A stretch of 46,040 nt of DNA. It comes from Nitrospirota bacterium (GTDB lineage Bacteria; Nitrospirota; Nitrospiria; JACQBZ01). A program made the position numbers and the translations under genes. The stretch spans positions 1-46,040 of the forward strand of contig JACQBZ010000097.1 of the NCBI GenBank assembly GCA_016194285.1, read 5' to 3'. Of this stretch, positions 17,888 through 25,786 are shown in pieces (position 1 is the first letter of the stretch; every line of letters begins with the position of its first letter). The notes beneath the pieces are model-generated. The model had not been told where the DNA came from. It saw only the letters and a list, made by a program, of their open reading frames with translations, and ran no database searches.

Positions 17888-18526
17888 CTACTTCATCGGT
17901 ACGTAGTACTGCGTGCCTTTTTTCATCTGTCTGACCTGATGAAGAAGGTCGTCGAGATCGGCCCGCCGGTTCACGAAATCGATCTCGGAGGTTTGGACAA
18001 CCAGAAGCGGGGATCCGGTGTATTGAAAAAAGAAGTCGTTGTAGGCCTGGTTTAAGGCCTCGAGATAGTCGGGCGTCAGCGGTTTTTCGTAGTCCAGTCC
18101 GCGGTGACGGACGCGGTCCATTAAGACCTCGGGAACGGCCTGAAGATAGATGACCAGATCCGGAGTCGGGATCGTGGGGTTCAGAAGAAAATAAAGCTGA
18201 TCGTAGAGGGCCAGTTCGCTGGCCTCCAGATTGATCGAGGCGAAGATCCGGTCCTTCGGGAAAAAGTAGTCCGTGACCGTCGTCCGCTCGAACAGGTCCA
18301 TCTGGGACAGCTCTTGGAGCTGGCGGTAACGGGAGAGGAGAAAGAAGATCTGAGTCTGGAACGCGAGGCGCTTGGGGTCTTTGTAAAATTCCTTCAGAAA
18401 CGGGTTGTCCTCCGCGCGCTCCAAGACGAGCCGCCCGCCCAGCTCGCGGGCCAGGAGTTTCGCCAGGCTGGTTTTCCCGACGCCGATCGGTCCTTCGATG
18501 ACCAGATATTTGGGCCCTCTTGCCAT
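17888..18526 (-). CDS. Deoxynucleoside kinase (dGK/dCK family)
   Basis: The 212-residue protein has the P-loop IEGPIGVGKTSLAKLLA, then NPFLKEFY, FERTTVTDYFF with the DRS-like region, and the lid-type arginines VRHRG, as in bacterial deoxyguanosine/deoxyadenosine kinases. It would phosphorylate salvaged deoxynucleosides in the cytoplasm; which base it prefers cannot be read off. It starts about three bases after the folK stop and is the last gene of the dap-fol operon. Pairing of folK with this kinase family is seen in many genomes, which supports the call. The ATG at 18526 gives the family N-terminus. Confidence 0.9.
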   Translation of the reverse strand: MARGPKYLVIEGPIGVGKTSLAKLLARELGGRLVLERAEDNPFLKEFYKDPKRLAFQTQIFFLLSRYRQLQELSQMDLFERTTVTDYFFPKDRIFASINLEASELALYDQLYFLLNPTIPTPDLVIYLQAVPEVLMDRVRHRGLDYEKPLTPDYLEALNQAYNDFFFQYTGSPLLVVQTSEIDFVNRRADLDDLLHQVRQMKKGTQYYVPMK

Positions 18527-18528
18527 CG

Positions 18529-19050
18529 CTATCCGGCCTTCTGTTCAAGAGGAAACGGCGCCCATCGGCGGACCTCCTGGCGGTCCTTTATCCCTTGCAG
18601 GAGTTGCACCGCGGTCTTGTGCAGCGTCGGGTGCTCCAGCTCCGGCGCGATCTCGGCCAGCGGCTCCAAAACAAATCGCCGTTGATGGGCTCGGGGATGC
18701 GGGATCGTCACATCGGGTCCCTGAACGATCCGGTTGCCGTAAAAGAGAATGTCCAGATCGATGGTCCGTGGTCCGAAGCGCACGCTCCGCTTTCGACCGA
18801 GGAACTGCTCCACCTCCTGGCAGGCCTGGAGCAGTTCACGGGGAGAGAGCGTCGTTCGAACAGCCGTGACGCAGTTGATGAACCATTCCTGGTCCGTCCG
18901 TTCCAGAGGGGAGGTCTCATAGAGGGATGAAACCGTGATGAGCGACGTCTTCGGGAAGCGGGCGATGAAGCGGACGGCCGCTTGGCAGTAGGCTTGCCGG
19001 TCGCCCATGTTGGAGCCGATTCCGATATAGGCGATCACGGGTTCCGTCAT
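18529..19050 (-). CDS. folK: 6-hydroxymethyl-7,8-dihydropterin pyrophosphokinase
   Basis: FolK transfers pyrophosphate from ATP to hydroxymethyl-dihydropterin in folate synthesis. The 173-residue protein begins AYIGIGSNMGDRQAY, contains SSLYETSPL and the signature RFGPRTIDLDILFYG at about residues 91-105, and ends the core with IPHPRAHQRRFVLEPLAEI. Its ATG overlaps the stop of dapL by four bases, so translation is probably coupled. A C-terminal extension of about 30 residues lacks recognised features. Confidence 0.96.
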   Translation of the reverse strand: MTEPVIAYIGIGSNMGDRQAYCQAAVRFIARFPKTSLITVSSLYETSPLERTDQEWFINCVTAVRTTLSPRELLQACQEVEQFLGRKRSVRFGPRTIDLDILFYGNRIVQGPDVTIPHPRAHQRRFVLEPLAEIAPELEHPTLHKTAVQLLQGIKDRQEVRRWAPFPLEQKAG

Positions 19051-20216
19051 GACAGCAACCGCTCCATCCGGCCGACCGCTTCCATGAGCCGTTCGTTCGG
19101 CACGGTGAGCGCCATCCGGATGTATCCCTGTCCGGATTTTCCGAACCCCGATCCGGGGGTGGTGACGATACCGGCCCGGTCCAAAAGGTGCATCGTGAAC
19201 TTCATCGCGGTGAAGCCCTTCGGAACGCCGACCCAGACGTAGAACGTTGCTTTGGGCGGATCGACCGACAGGCCGAGGCCCAAGAGCCCCGAGACCAGCG
19301 TGTCCCTTCGTTCCTGATAGATCTTCCGGATTTCATCCGTGGTCGATTCCCTCAGGTTTAAGGCCTCGATCCCGGCCTCCTGGACGGCTTGGAATACCCC
19401 GGAGTCGAGGTTGCTCTTGACCTTCCCCAATGCGGACAGGATCTGGGGATTTCCCACCGCGAAACCGATCCGCCAGCCGGTCATATTAAAGGTCTTTGAA
19501 AGCGAATGAAACTCGATTCCCACCTCCTTGGCCCCGTCCAGTTCCAGAAAACTCATCGGCCGCTCCCCGTCAAAGTAAACCTCGGAATACGCGTTGTCGT
19601 GACAGACGATCAGCTTGTGCCGACGGGCAAACCGGATCGCCTCGTTGAAAAATTCCTTTCCGGCCGTGGCCGCGGTCGGGTTGTTCGGATAATTGATGAA
19701 CAGAAGCCGCGCTTTTTTCAGGACCGCTTTCGGAATGCGGTCGAACTCCGGCAGGAAATGGTTTTCTTTTTGGAGCGGCATGAAGTGCGATCGGCCCCCC
19801 GCGAATAATGTTCCGGCGTGGTAGACCGGGTAACCCGGATCGGGGATCAGGGCCACATCGCCCGGATTGATGAAAGCCAGTGGAACATGGCCGATGCCTT
19901 CCTTCGAGCCGATCAGGGTCAGGACCTCGATCTTTGGATCGAGCCGGACACCGAACCGCCGCTGATACCAGTCGGCGGCCGCTTCCCGAAAGGTCAGCAA
20001 TCCTTCGTAAGAAGGGTACTGATGATTCTTGGGATTCTCGGCGGCTCGTTGAAGTCGCTGAATGATCGTCGACGGGGTGGGAAGGTCCGGGTCGCCGATT
20101 CCGAGGTTGATCAGGTCCACGCCCTTGGCCAGCGCCCTCTGTTTGAGTTGGTCGATCGCCGCGAAGAGATAGGGCGGGAGGTTTTTGATTCGATCCGCAA
20201 GCTTGGGTTTCGGCAT
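19047..20216 (-). CDS. dapL: LL-diaminopimelate aminotransferase (DapL-type class I/II aminotransferase)
   Basis: This PLP enzyme of 389 residues shows INLGIGDPDLPTP near residue 36, YPSYEGLLTFREAAA, the cofactor-stacking region IGSKEGIGH, INYPNNPTAATA, and the Schiff-base lysine in SLSKTFNMTGWRIGFAVGN. These are hallmarks of the DapL group, which converts tetrahydrodipicolinate directly to LL-diaminopimelate, bypassing the acylated DapD/DapC/DapE route. Its place in an operon with dapA and dapB supports that substrate over a generic aspartate aminotransferase. The start ATG has an AAGGAG-like site about 10 bases upstream. The pathway supplies lysine and peptidoglycan diaminopimelate. Confidence 0.9.
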   Translation of the reverse strand: MPKPKLADRIKNLPPYLFAAIDQLKQRALAKGVDLINLGIGDPDLPTPSTIIQRLQRAAENPKNHQYPSYEGLLTFREAAADWYQRRFGVRLDPKIEVLTLIGSKEGIGHVPLAFINPGDVALIPDPGYPVYHAGTLFAGGRSHFMPLQKENHFLPEFDRIPKAVLKKARLLFINYPNNPTAATAGKEFFNEAIRFARRHKLIVCHDNAYSEVYFDGERPMSFLELDGAKEVGIEFHSLSKTFNMTGWRIGFAVGNPQILSALGKVKSNLDSGVFQAVQEAGIEALNLRESTTDEIRKIYQERRDTLVSGLLGLGLSVDPPKATFYVWVGVPKGFTAMKFTMHLLDRAGIVTTPGSGFGKSGQGYIRMALTVPNERLMEAVGRMERLLS

Positions 20217-20244
20217 GGATAAAGAACCGCTCCTTTCTGTTCGT

Positions 20245-20997
20245 TTATTGGACCGGATTTGTGAGTCGGCCGATGCCGTCGATAACGACCTTGATCGTGT
20301 CGCCGGATTTCATGGGACCGACGCCGGCCGGCGTTCCCGTGGCGATCACATCACCGGGAAGTAAGGTCATGACCTGCGAGATGAAACTCACCAGGGCCGG
20401 CACTTTGAAAATGAGCTGGGCCGTGCTGGCCGACTGGCGTCGCTCGCCGTTCAGATAGCTTTCGATTTTCAGGTTGTCCGGACTGATATCGGTCACGATC
20501 CAAGGGCCGAGGGGCGCGAACGTGTCAAATCCCTTTGCACGGGTCCATTGACCATCCTCTTTTTGGAGATCCCGTGCCGTCACGTCGTTGATGCAGGTGT
20601 AGCCCAAAATGAACGCCGGGGCTTCTTCCAAAGCGATCTTGGCGGTCCGTTTCTTGATCACCACGGCGAGTTCGGCTTCATAATCCACACGGCGTGATCG
20701 CGAAGGGAGACGGATCGGCTCCTGAGGATCCAGAACGGCCGTGGACGGCTTTAAAAACAGCAGCGGTTCTTTGGGAAGCTCTTTTTTGAACTCGGCGGCA
20801 TGGTCCAGATAATTGACGCCGACCGCCACGATCTTGGAAGGCTCGCACGGTGCCAGAAGGCGGACCGATTTCAGGGAAACGGCCTTGTCGGCGGGCTTGT
20901 ATCCGGAAAAGGGATCCCCTTCGATTGACCGGACGGTCTCGTTTTCGAGGAGACCGTAGGTGATCTTGTCGTTGTATTGAAATCGAACGAATTTCAC
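20245..20997 (-). CDS. Fumarylacetoacetate hydrolase-family protein
   Basis: The 250-residue protein has the FAH-fold core: [29 protein letters not shown] with the metal-binding acidic residues, [27 protein letters not shown] and [14 protein letters not shown]. Family members hydrolyse or decarboxylate acylpyruvates, oxaloacetate and related beta-diketo acids. The N-terminus ([17 protein letters not shown]) is typical of the YcgM/oxaloacetate-decarboxylase-like group. It is translated four bases after dapB and just before dapL, so it probably helps metabolite proofreading around aspartate, pyruvate and oxaloacetate rather than aromatic breakdown. That is inference, as no aromatic-catabolism gene is present. 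Confidence 0.88.
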   Translation of the reverse strand: MKFVRFQYNDKITYGLLENETVRSIEGDPFSGYKPADKAVSLKSVRLLAPCEPSKIVAVGVNYLDHAAEFKKELPKEPLLFLKPSTAVLDPQEPIRLPSRSRRVDYEAELAVVIKKRTAKIALEEAPAFILGYTCINDVTARDLQKEDGQWTRAKGFDTFAPLGPWIVTDISPDNLKIESYLNGERRQSASTAQLIFKVPALVSFISQVMTLLPGDVIATGTPAGVGPMKSGDTIKVVIDGIGRLTNPVQ

Positions 20998-21000
20998 CGA

Positions 21001-21807
21001 CTATCTGAGCCCCAAAACATCTTGCATGTCGTATAAACCCGGCGGGCGGCCCACGACCCAGCGCGCCGCGACGAGCGCCCCCCGCGCGAAATTATCGCGG
21101 CTATGGGCGCGGTGGGTGATCTCGATCCGTTCGCCCGGGCCGGCGAAGATCACGGTGTGCTCTCCCACCACATCGCCGGCGCGCAGCGACTGGATCCCGA
21201 TCTCTTTTTTCTTCCGTTCGCCGATCACCCCTTTTCTTGCAAAAACGCCGACCTCGTCCAGATCGCGTTTCAACGTCCCGGCGACGACCTCGGCCATCTT
21301 CATGGCCGTGCCGCTGGGGGCGTCCTTTTTAAAGCGATGATGCACCTCGACGATCTCGACGTCGTAGTCGTCGCCGGTCACACGGGCCGTATCGGCCAGG
21401 ATCTTAAAAACCAGGTTGACGCCCACGCTCATGTTGGGTGACAGGACGCAGGGGATCTGCTTTGCGAAGTCGCGGATCCGATCGGTCTCCTTTTTGGAGA
21501 AGCCGGTTGTGCCGATCACGATCGCCTTTTTGGCTTTGGCCACTTCCGGCAGGATTCCGAGGGTGCCGGACGGTTCGCTGAAATCGATCACGACGTCGCC
21601 CTTCAGCAGGGCCTGGCCGATCGCATGCCCAATGGGAATTCCAAGATGCCCGCAGCCGGCGACTTCACCCGCGTCGCGGCCGACGGCCGGGAGCTCCTTC
21701 TTCTCGACGGCCGCGGACAATTGCAGCCCGGTTGCCTTGTCCTGCATCAGGGTGATGATCCGGCCGCCCATCTTGCCGGAAGCGCCCGTTACAATGGCTT
21801 TAATCAT
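21001..21807 (-). CDS. dapB: 4-hydroxy-tetrahydrodipicolinate reductase
   Basis: DapB reduces the DapA product to tetrahydrodipicolinate with NAD(P)H. The 268-residue protein has the nucleotide fold VTGASGKMGGRI at the start, VIDFSEPSGT, GTTGF and the substrate signature EVHHRFKKDAPSGTAMKMAE near residue 155. The C-terminus FARGALVAARWV is also typical. It lies between dapA and the FAH-family gene with short spacers, as the second gene of the lysine operon. Confidence 0.97.
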   Translation of the reverse strand: MIKAIVTGASGKMGGRIITLMQDKATGLQLSAAVEKKELPAVGRDAGEVAGCGHLGIPIGHAIGQALLKGDVVIDFSEPSGTLGILPEVAKAKKAIVIGTTGFSKKETDRIRDFAKQIPCVLSPNMSVGVNLVFKILADTARVTGDDYDVEIVEVHHRFKKDAPSGTAMKMAEVVAGTLKRDLDEVGVFARKGVIGERKKKEIGIQSLRAGDVVGEHTVIFAGPGERIEITHRAHSRDNFARGALVAARWVVGRPPGLYDMQDVLGLR

Positions 21808-21834
21808 GGTCTCTGGTCCTTCAGACTCGTTGAT

Positions 21835-22722
21835 CTAATTGACCAGCCCGTACTCTTTCATCGCCTTCTTCAGCACGGCCCGGTTTGTATCGGACATGGG
21901 ACAGAGCGGCAGACGGACTTCATCCGAACATTGGCCCATCCATCCCAGCGCCGTCTTGACCGGGATCGGGTTTGTTTCCACAAAGAGAGCGTCCACCAAG
22001 GGAGACATCCCGAAATGCAGTCGACGGGCCTTGTCCCAATCACCCTTGAGGGCCGCTCTGACCATCTCGGCACAGTCATCGGGAATGAGATTGGCCGCAA
22101 CCGAGATCACACCGCGTCCACCGAGGGCGAGGATGGGCAGCGTCAGGGCGTCGTCTCCCGAAAGAACGGCCAGCCGGTCGCCGCACAGTCGGATCACCTC
22201 GCTGATCTGTTGCAGCGACCCCGAAGATTCCTTGATCGCGACGATGTTTTTCTCGCCGGTTTTCGGATCCACCAGCCGAGCCACGGTGGCCGGAAGCATG
22301 TTGACGCCCGTCCGTCCGGGAATATTGTACGGCATCAACGGCAGGGTCACCGCCTTGGCGACGGTCTTGAAATGTCGGTAGAGACCCTCCTGGGTCGGTT
22401 TGTTGTAGTAGGGACAGATCAACAGGGCCGCGTCCGCGCCGACCTTCTGGGCGTGGCGCGTGAGCGCGACGGCCTCTTCGGTGCTGTTCGAGCCGGTTCC
22501 GGCGATAACGGGAACGCGGCCGCGGACGATTTTTACGGTCGATTCGATGACGCGGTTGTGCTCTTCGTGGCTGAGCGTCGCCGATTCTCCCGTCGTGCCG
22601 CATGGCACGATCCCCGAGGTGCCTCCCGCGATCTGGAACTCGATGAGATCGGCAAAGGCCTTCTCATCCAGTTTCCCTTTCTTGAACGGGGTGACGATCG
22701 CGACCATCGAACCGGAAAACAT
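21835..22722 (-). CDS. dapA: 4-hydroxy-tetrahydrodipicolinate synthase
   Basis: The 295-residue aldolase condenses pyruvate with aspartate semialdehyde. It opens MFSGSMVAIVTPFKKG and carries CGTTGESATLSHEEH, PYNIPGRTGVNM with the catalytic tyrosine, and the Schiff-base lysine in IVAIKESSG at about residue 160. The same frame stays open far upstream into DNA antisense to uvrC, but that extension has no homology. The ATG at 22722 has AGAGGAGG seven bases upstream and gives the family N-terminus. It is the first gene of the dapA-dapB-FAH-dapL-folK-kinase operon, transcribed divergently from uvrC. Confidence 0.97.
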   Translation of the reverse strand: MFSGSMVAIVTPFKKGKLDEKAFADLIEFQIAGGTSGIVPCGTTGESATLSHEEHNRVIESTVKIVRGRVPVIAGTGSNSTEEAVALTRHAQKVGADAALLICPYYNKPTQEGLYRHFKTVAKAVTLPLMPYNIPGRTGVNMLPATVARLVDPKTGEKNIVAIKESSGSLQQISEVIRLCGDRLAVLSGDDALTLPILALGGRGVISVAANLIPDDCAEMVRAALKGDWDKARRLHFGMSPLVDALFVETNPIPVKTALGWMGQCSDEVRLPLCPMSDTNRAVLKKAMKEYGLVN

Positions 22723-22782
22723 CGTTGATCCTCCTCTGCGGTCAAACCGAAAAAATGGGCGACCCGTTTCGTAAGGACATCT

Positions 22783-22811
22783 ATCATACGGAAGTCGCCG
22801 CCCAAAATCAA
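22783..22811 (-). promoter_or_regulatory. Promoter of the dapA operon
   Basis: On the reverse strand TTGATT (22806-22811) and TATGAT (22783-22788) are separated by 17 bases. The transcript would start near 22776, with a leader of about 55 bases before dapA that contains AGAGGAGG. Confidence 0.6.
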
Positions 22812-22871
22812 TTCCTGAATCCAACACCGTTAAAGCCGGTGGTCCCCGCCGGCTTGGCAGGGGCCGTCGGA

Positions 22872-22901
22872 TTGATTTGGGATTGCGGCAGGGATTATAA
22901 T
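22872..22901 (+). promoter_or_regulatory. Promoter abutting uvrC
   Basis: TTGATT (22872-22877), an 18-base spacer and TATAAT (22896-22901). The uvrC ATG at 22909 lies seven bases after the -10, implying transcription from the start codon itself. Confidence 0.6.
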
Positions 22902-22908
22902 TTGATGT

Positions 22909-24723
22909 ATGGATCTGCAACAAAAATTGGACCATCTGCCATCTCAACCCGGCGTCTATCTGATGAAAGGCCGCGGGGGGACGGTTCTCTACATTGGGAA
23001 GGCCAAGATGCTTTCGGATCGCGTCCGATCCTATTTTCAAGAGGGCGCCCAGCTTACACCCCGCATCCAGCATCTGGTTTCCCAGGTTCAGGACCTGGAA
23101 TGCCTCGTCACGGCCACCGAACTCGAGGCGCTTATTCTCGAGAATAACCTGATCAAGAAGCACCGGCCCCGATACAACGTCGTGCTTCGGGATGACAAGA
23201 ACTACCCTTATCTCCAACTGCCGCTTCAGGACGATTACCCGCGGCTTGAAATCGTCCGGCGGGTCAAGCCGGACGGCGCGCTCTATTACGGCCCGTACGT
23301 TCCCACACACGCGCTTCGCGAGACGCTGAGGCTTCTCCGAAGGCTTTTCCCCCTTCCCAACTGCAACATCGTCATCGACGGGACGGCCGAACGGGCCTGC
23401 ATCGAGTTTGAGATCAAGCGTTGTTTGGCCCCTTGCACCGGTCATCAAAGCCGCGAAGACTACCGTGAGATGATGGGACAGGTCCGTCTGTTTCTGGAAG
23501 GGAAAGATAACGAACTGCTGAAGGTGTTGAGGAATCGGATGGAGGTTGAGGCGGCCCGTCTGAATTTTGAAGAGGCGGCCCGTCTGCGCGATCAGGTGGC
23601 CCATATCGAACGGACGCTGGAGCGGCAACGGATCACGACGACCGACTTTGCCGATTTGGATGTCATTGCCACGGCCCGCGGCGGGGAGGGGCTTGATTTT
23701 CAGGTGCTGTTCATCCGCGGTGGGATGATGGTCGGACGGAAGGATTTCTTTATGACCGGCCTGGGCGATTCATCGGAGGAGGATCTCTACCGCGCGTTCA
23801 TCCAGCAGTTTTACCATAAAGAAGGTTTGGTGCCGCCGGCCGTCGTCGCGGCGGTCGCGCCGGCCGAGTCCGAGCTGCTGGAACGATGGCTGTCGGAGAA
23901 ACGCGGTGCGGCGGTTCACTTGACCGTGCCCCAGCGTGGGAAGGCCGCGCAGTTGGTTCAGCTGGCGCAGGAGAATGCCCGCGTCTCGCTCGAAGAACAT
24001 CTCCGGCTCCGCCAGGCCGGCACGGCGGCATCCCAGGAGCTCCAGCGGATTTTGGGACTTCAACGGCTTCCCTTGAGGATCGAGGCGTTCGACATCTCGA
24101 ACATGATGGGCGACCAGGCGGTCGGGTCGCGCGTGGTCTGGGAAGACAACCGGCCGAAGAAGTCGGCCTATCGAAAATTCAAGATCCGGACGATTCAGGG
24201 GGCGAACGATTTCGGTATGATGAAAGAGGTCCTGATCCGTTGGTATGCTTGGGCGCGGACGCGGGAAGAGCCGTTGCCGGATCTCATCGTGATCGACGGC
24301 GGAAAGGGCCAGCTTTCGGCGGCGTTGGAGGCGATGCGGATCGTCGGAATTACCGACCGGGATATTATCGGATTGGCCAAGGAAAAGGGCGATAAATTTG
24401 AGCGGGTCTTTCTCCCGGGAGCCACGGAAGCGATCGTTCTGGAGCCGGCCTCGTCCGCGACGCATCTCCTTCAGCGCATCCGCGACGAGGCCCACCGCTT
24501 CGCGATCGCCTACCACCGCAAAGTCCGCGGTCGGGAACTGGTCCTGTCGGTTCTCGACGAGGTAGAGGGGATCGGCGAGGCGCGAAAGAAAGCCCTGCTG
24601 AAAAAATTCGGCAGCCTGGATGCGATCCGGCGCTCTTCCATTGAGGATCTGCTGTCCGTTCCGGGGATGACGCGCAAGCGGGCCGAGGCGGTGCTTCAAA
24701 GATTGAATGCGAACGAGTCGTAA
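22909..24723 (+). CDS. uvrC: UvrABC excinuclease subunit C
   Basis: UvrC makes the two incisions in nucleotide excision repair. Domains in order are an N-terminal GIY-YIG nuclease (PGVYLMKGRGGTVLYIGKAK), a cysteine-containing linker (RACIEFEIKRCLAPCTG), the UVR motif (LNFEEAARLRDQ) near residue 220, the RNase H-like second nuclease domain (EAFDISNMMGDQAVGS, then PDLIVIDGGKGQLSAA), and a C-terminal helix-hairpin-helix pair (VEGIGEARKKALL, SVPGMTRKRAEAVL). The length of 604 residues is normal. It is monocistronic, with a promoter at the start codon and a GGGGCG hairpin after its stop. No ribosome-binding site is evident. Confidence 0.97.
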   Translation: MDLQQKLDHLPSQPGVYLMKGRGGTVLYIGKAKMLSDRVRSYFQEGAQLTPRIQHLVSQVQDLECLVTATELEALILENNLIKKHRPRYNVVLRDDKNYPYLQLPLQDDYPRLEIVRRVKPDGALYYGPYVPTHALRETLRLLRRLFPLPNCNIVIDGTAERACIEFEIKRCLAPCTGHQSREDYREMMGQVRLFLEGKDNELLKVLRNRMEVEAARLNFEEAARLRDQVAHIERTLERQRITTTDFADLDVIATARGGEGLDFQVLFIRGGMMVGRKDFFMTGLGDSSEEDLYRAFIQQFYHKEGLVPPAVVAAVAPAESELLERWLSEKRGAAVHLTVPQRGKAAQLVQLAQENARVSLEEHLRLRQAGTAASQELQRILGLQRLPLRIEAFDISNMMGDQAVGSRVVWEDNRPKKSAYRKFKIRTIQGANDFGMMKEVLIRWYAWARTREEPLPDLIVIDGGKGQLSAALEAMRIVGITDRDIIGLAKEKGDKFERVFLPGATEAIVLEPASSATHLLQRIRDEAHRFAIAYHRKVRGRELVLSVLDEVEGIGEARKKALLKKFGSLDAIRRSSIEDLLSVPGMTRKRAEAVLQRLNANES

Positions 24724-24729
24724 GGACAC

Positions 24730-24746
24730 GGGGCGCTGCGCCCCTA
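24730..24746. repeat. Short GGGGCG...CGCCCCTAC inverted repeat after uvrC
   Basis: GGGGCG (24730-24735) and CGCCCC (24739-24744) form a tight hairpin followed by TAC, a truncated member of the GTAGGGGC family described elsewhere in this window. It lies between the convergent uvrC and EamA genes, where it may help termination, but a clear T-run is lacking. Confidence 0.5.
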
Positions 24747-25589
24747 CGATTCTTCCGAACCCTGCGCGGTCAAATAGATCCCCCCGATCACGACGAGCAG
24801 CGCGCCGACGAGGAATCCCGGCCGGGCCGGTTCCGACAGGAGCCAGATTCCCATGACGCTGCCGACGACCGCGCCGAACATCGACAGGACGCTTCCCTCG
24901 GCCGTCGTGGTATACCGGTAGGCATCCGTCATCCAGATCTGACCCAGCATCGAGAAGACGACAACCCCGGCGAGCGGTCCAAGACTTTCGGCTGGCGGAA
25001 AGGTCCAACGGCCGATCACCAGGGGCAGGCTTATCGCCATCCCGGCGATATTAAAGTAATGAAAAATCGTCCAGGCCGAGTCGGTCTTCCGCGACTCTTT
25101 CAACGACACGATCGCGCCGCCCACCGTCATTCCGGAAGCGATGCCCAGCAGATCGCCCCCCATCAGCCGATCGAACGAGGGGTCCACAATCAGATAAACC
25201 CCGGCGAAGGAAGCCAGCAAGATGATCATCATCCGCAAGGACAGGGCCTTCCCTTGCCACCATTGAGCATAAAGGCTGGCGAAGATGGGATAGGTGTAGA
25301 GCAGGACCATGGCGTTGCTCAGGCGCGTGGCGGCGACGGCGTAGAAGTAGAGAAGGTTGCCGATGCCGCCCAAGATGCCGCGGGCCATAACCAGACGCCG
25401 GTTGACCAGACGGATCTCGATCCAGCCGGCCGCAACCGCGGCGCGAACGATCAGATAGCTGGCCAGGAATCGTATGAAAGCGATCTCGGCCGCGCCGGTA
25501 TACTCCGAGGCCCGTTTGACGAAGTAGGCCTGGATGCCGATGCAGGTTGCGGCCAGGAGCATCAGGATCATTCCGGAACGCCGGGTCAT
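24744..25589 (-). CDS. EamA/DMT-family membrane transporter
   Basis: The 281-residue protein has ten predicted hydrophobic helices in two similar halves, as in the drug/metabolite transporter superfamily. It starts MTRRSGMILMLLAATCIGIQ and includes RGILGGIGNLLYFYAVAAT with a conserved ALL/VLLYTYPIFASLYA stretch. The second half contains TTTAEGSVLSMFGAVVGSVMGIW and ends PARPGFLVGALLVVIGGIYL, the usual last helix. Substrate cannot be inferred. It is a single reverse-strand gene between uvrC and a repeat-bearing intergenic region. Confidence 0.85.
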   Translation of the reverse strand: MTRRSGMILMLLAATCIGIQAYFVKRASEYTGAAEIAFIRFLASYLIVRAAVAAGWIEIRLVNRRLVMARGILGGIGNLLYFYAVAATRLSNAMVLLYTYPIFASLYAQWWQGKALSLRMMIILLASFAGVYLIVDPSFDRLMGGDLLGIASGMTVGGAIVSLKESRKTDSAWTIFHYFNIAGMAISLPLVIGRWTFPPAESLGPLAGVVVFSMLGQIWMTDAYRYTTTAEGSVLSMFGAVVGSVMGIWLLSEPARPGFLVGALLVVIGGIYLTAQGSEES

Positions 25590-25634
25590 ATGGGACTAAG
25601 CCTACAGGGGCGGACCGGCTCTGTCAATGTTCCT

Positions 25635-25716
25635 GTCTATTCTTAGGGGCTCGCGTCGCCCCCTCCACCGGCCAAGCCGGATGGAGCCTCCCCCTCTCGC
25701 TCGCTTTGCTCGCTGG
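25635..25716 (+). repeat. Structured intergenic repeat, copy B
   Basis: This is the second copy of the unit at 17803-17883, in the same orientation. The central hairpin reads CTCCA-CCGGC-CAA-GCCGG-A-TGGAG. The stem change relative to copy A is compensatory (T-A to C-G). It lies upstream of the TPR lipoprotein promoter, between genes that diverge. Confidence 0.85.
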
Positions 25717-25731
25717 GTATCTATTCCCGGC

Positions 25732-25760
25732 TTGACAGTGATGGAGGCATCGGATAAGAT
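25732..25760 (+). promoter_or_regulatory. Promoter of the TPR lipoprotein operon
   Basis: TTGACA (25732-25737), a 17-base spacer and TAAGAT (25755-25760), just after repeat copy B. The GTG start at 25787 has AAGGAG six bases upstream. Confidence 0.7.
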
Positions 25761-25786
25761 GACCTTGATTCAATAAGGAGAAGCGG

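Noticed and set aside
21835-23628. A 597-residue reading of dapA extending far upstream.
   Set aside because: The extension is antisense to uvrC, has no family features, and the ATG at 22722 has a strong ribosome-binding site and the DapA N-terminus.
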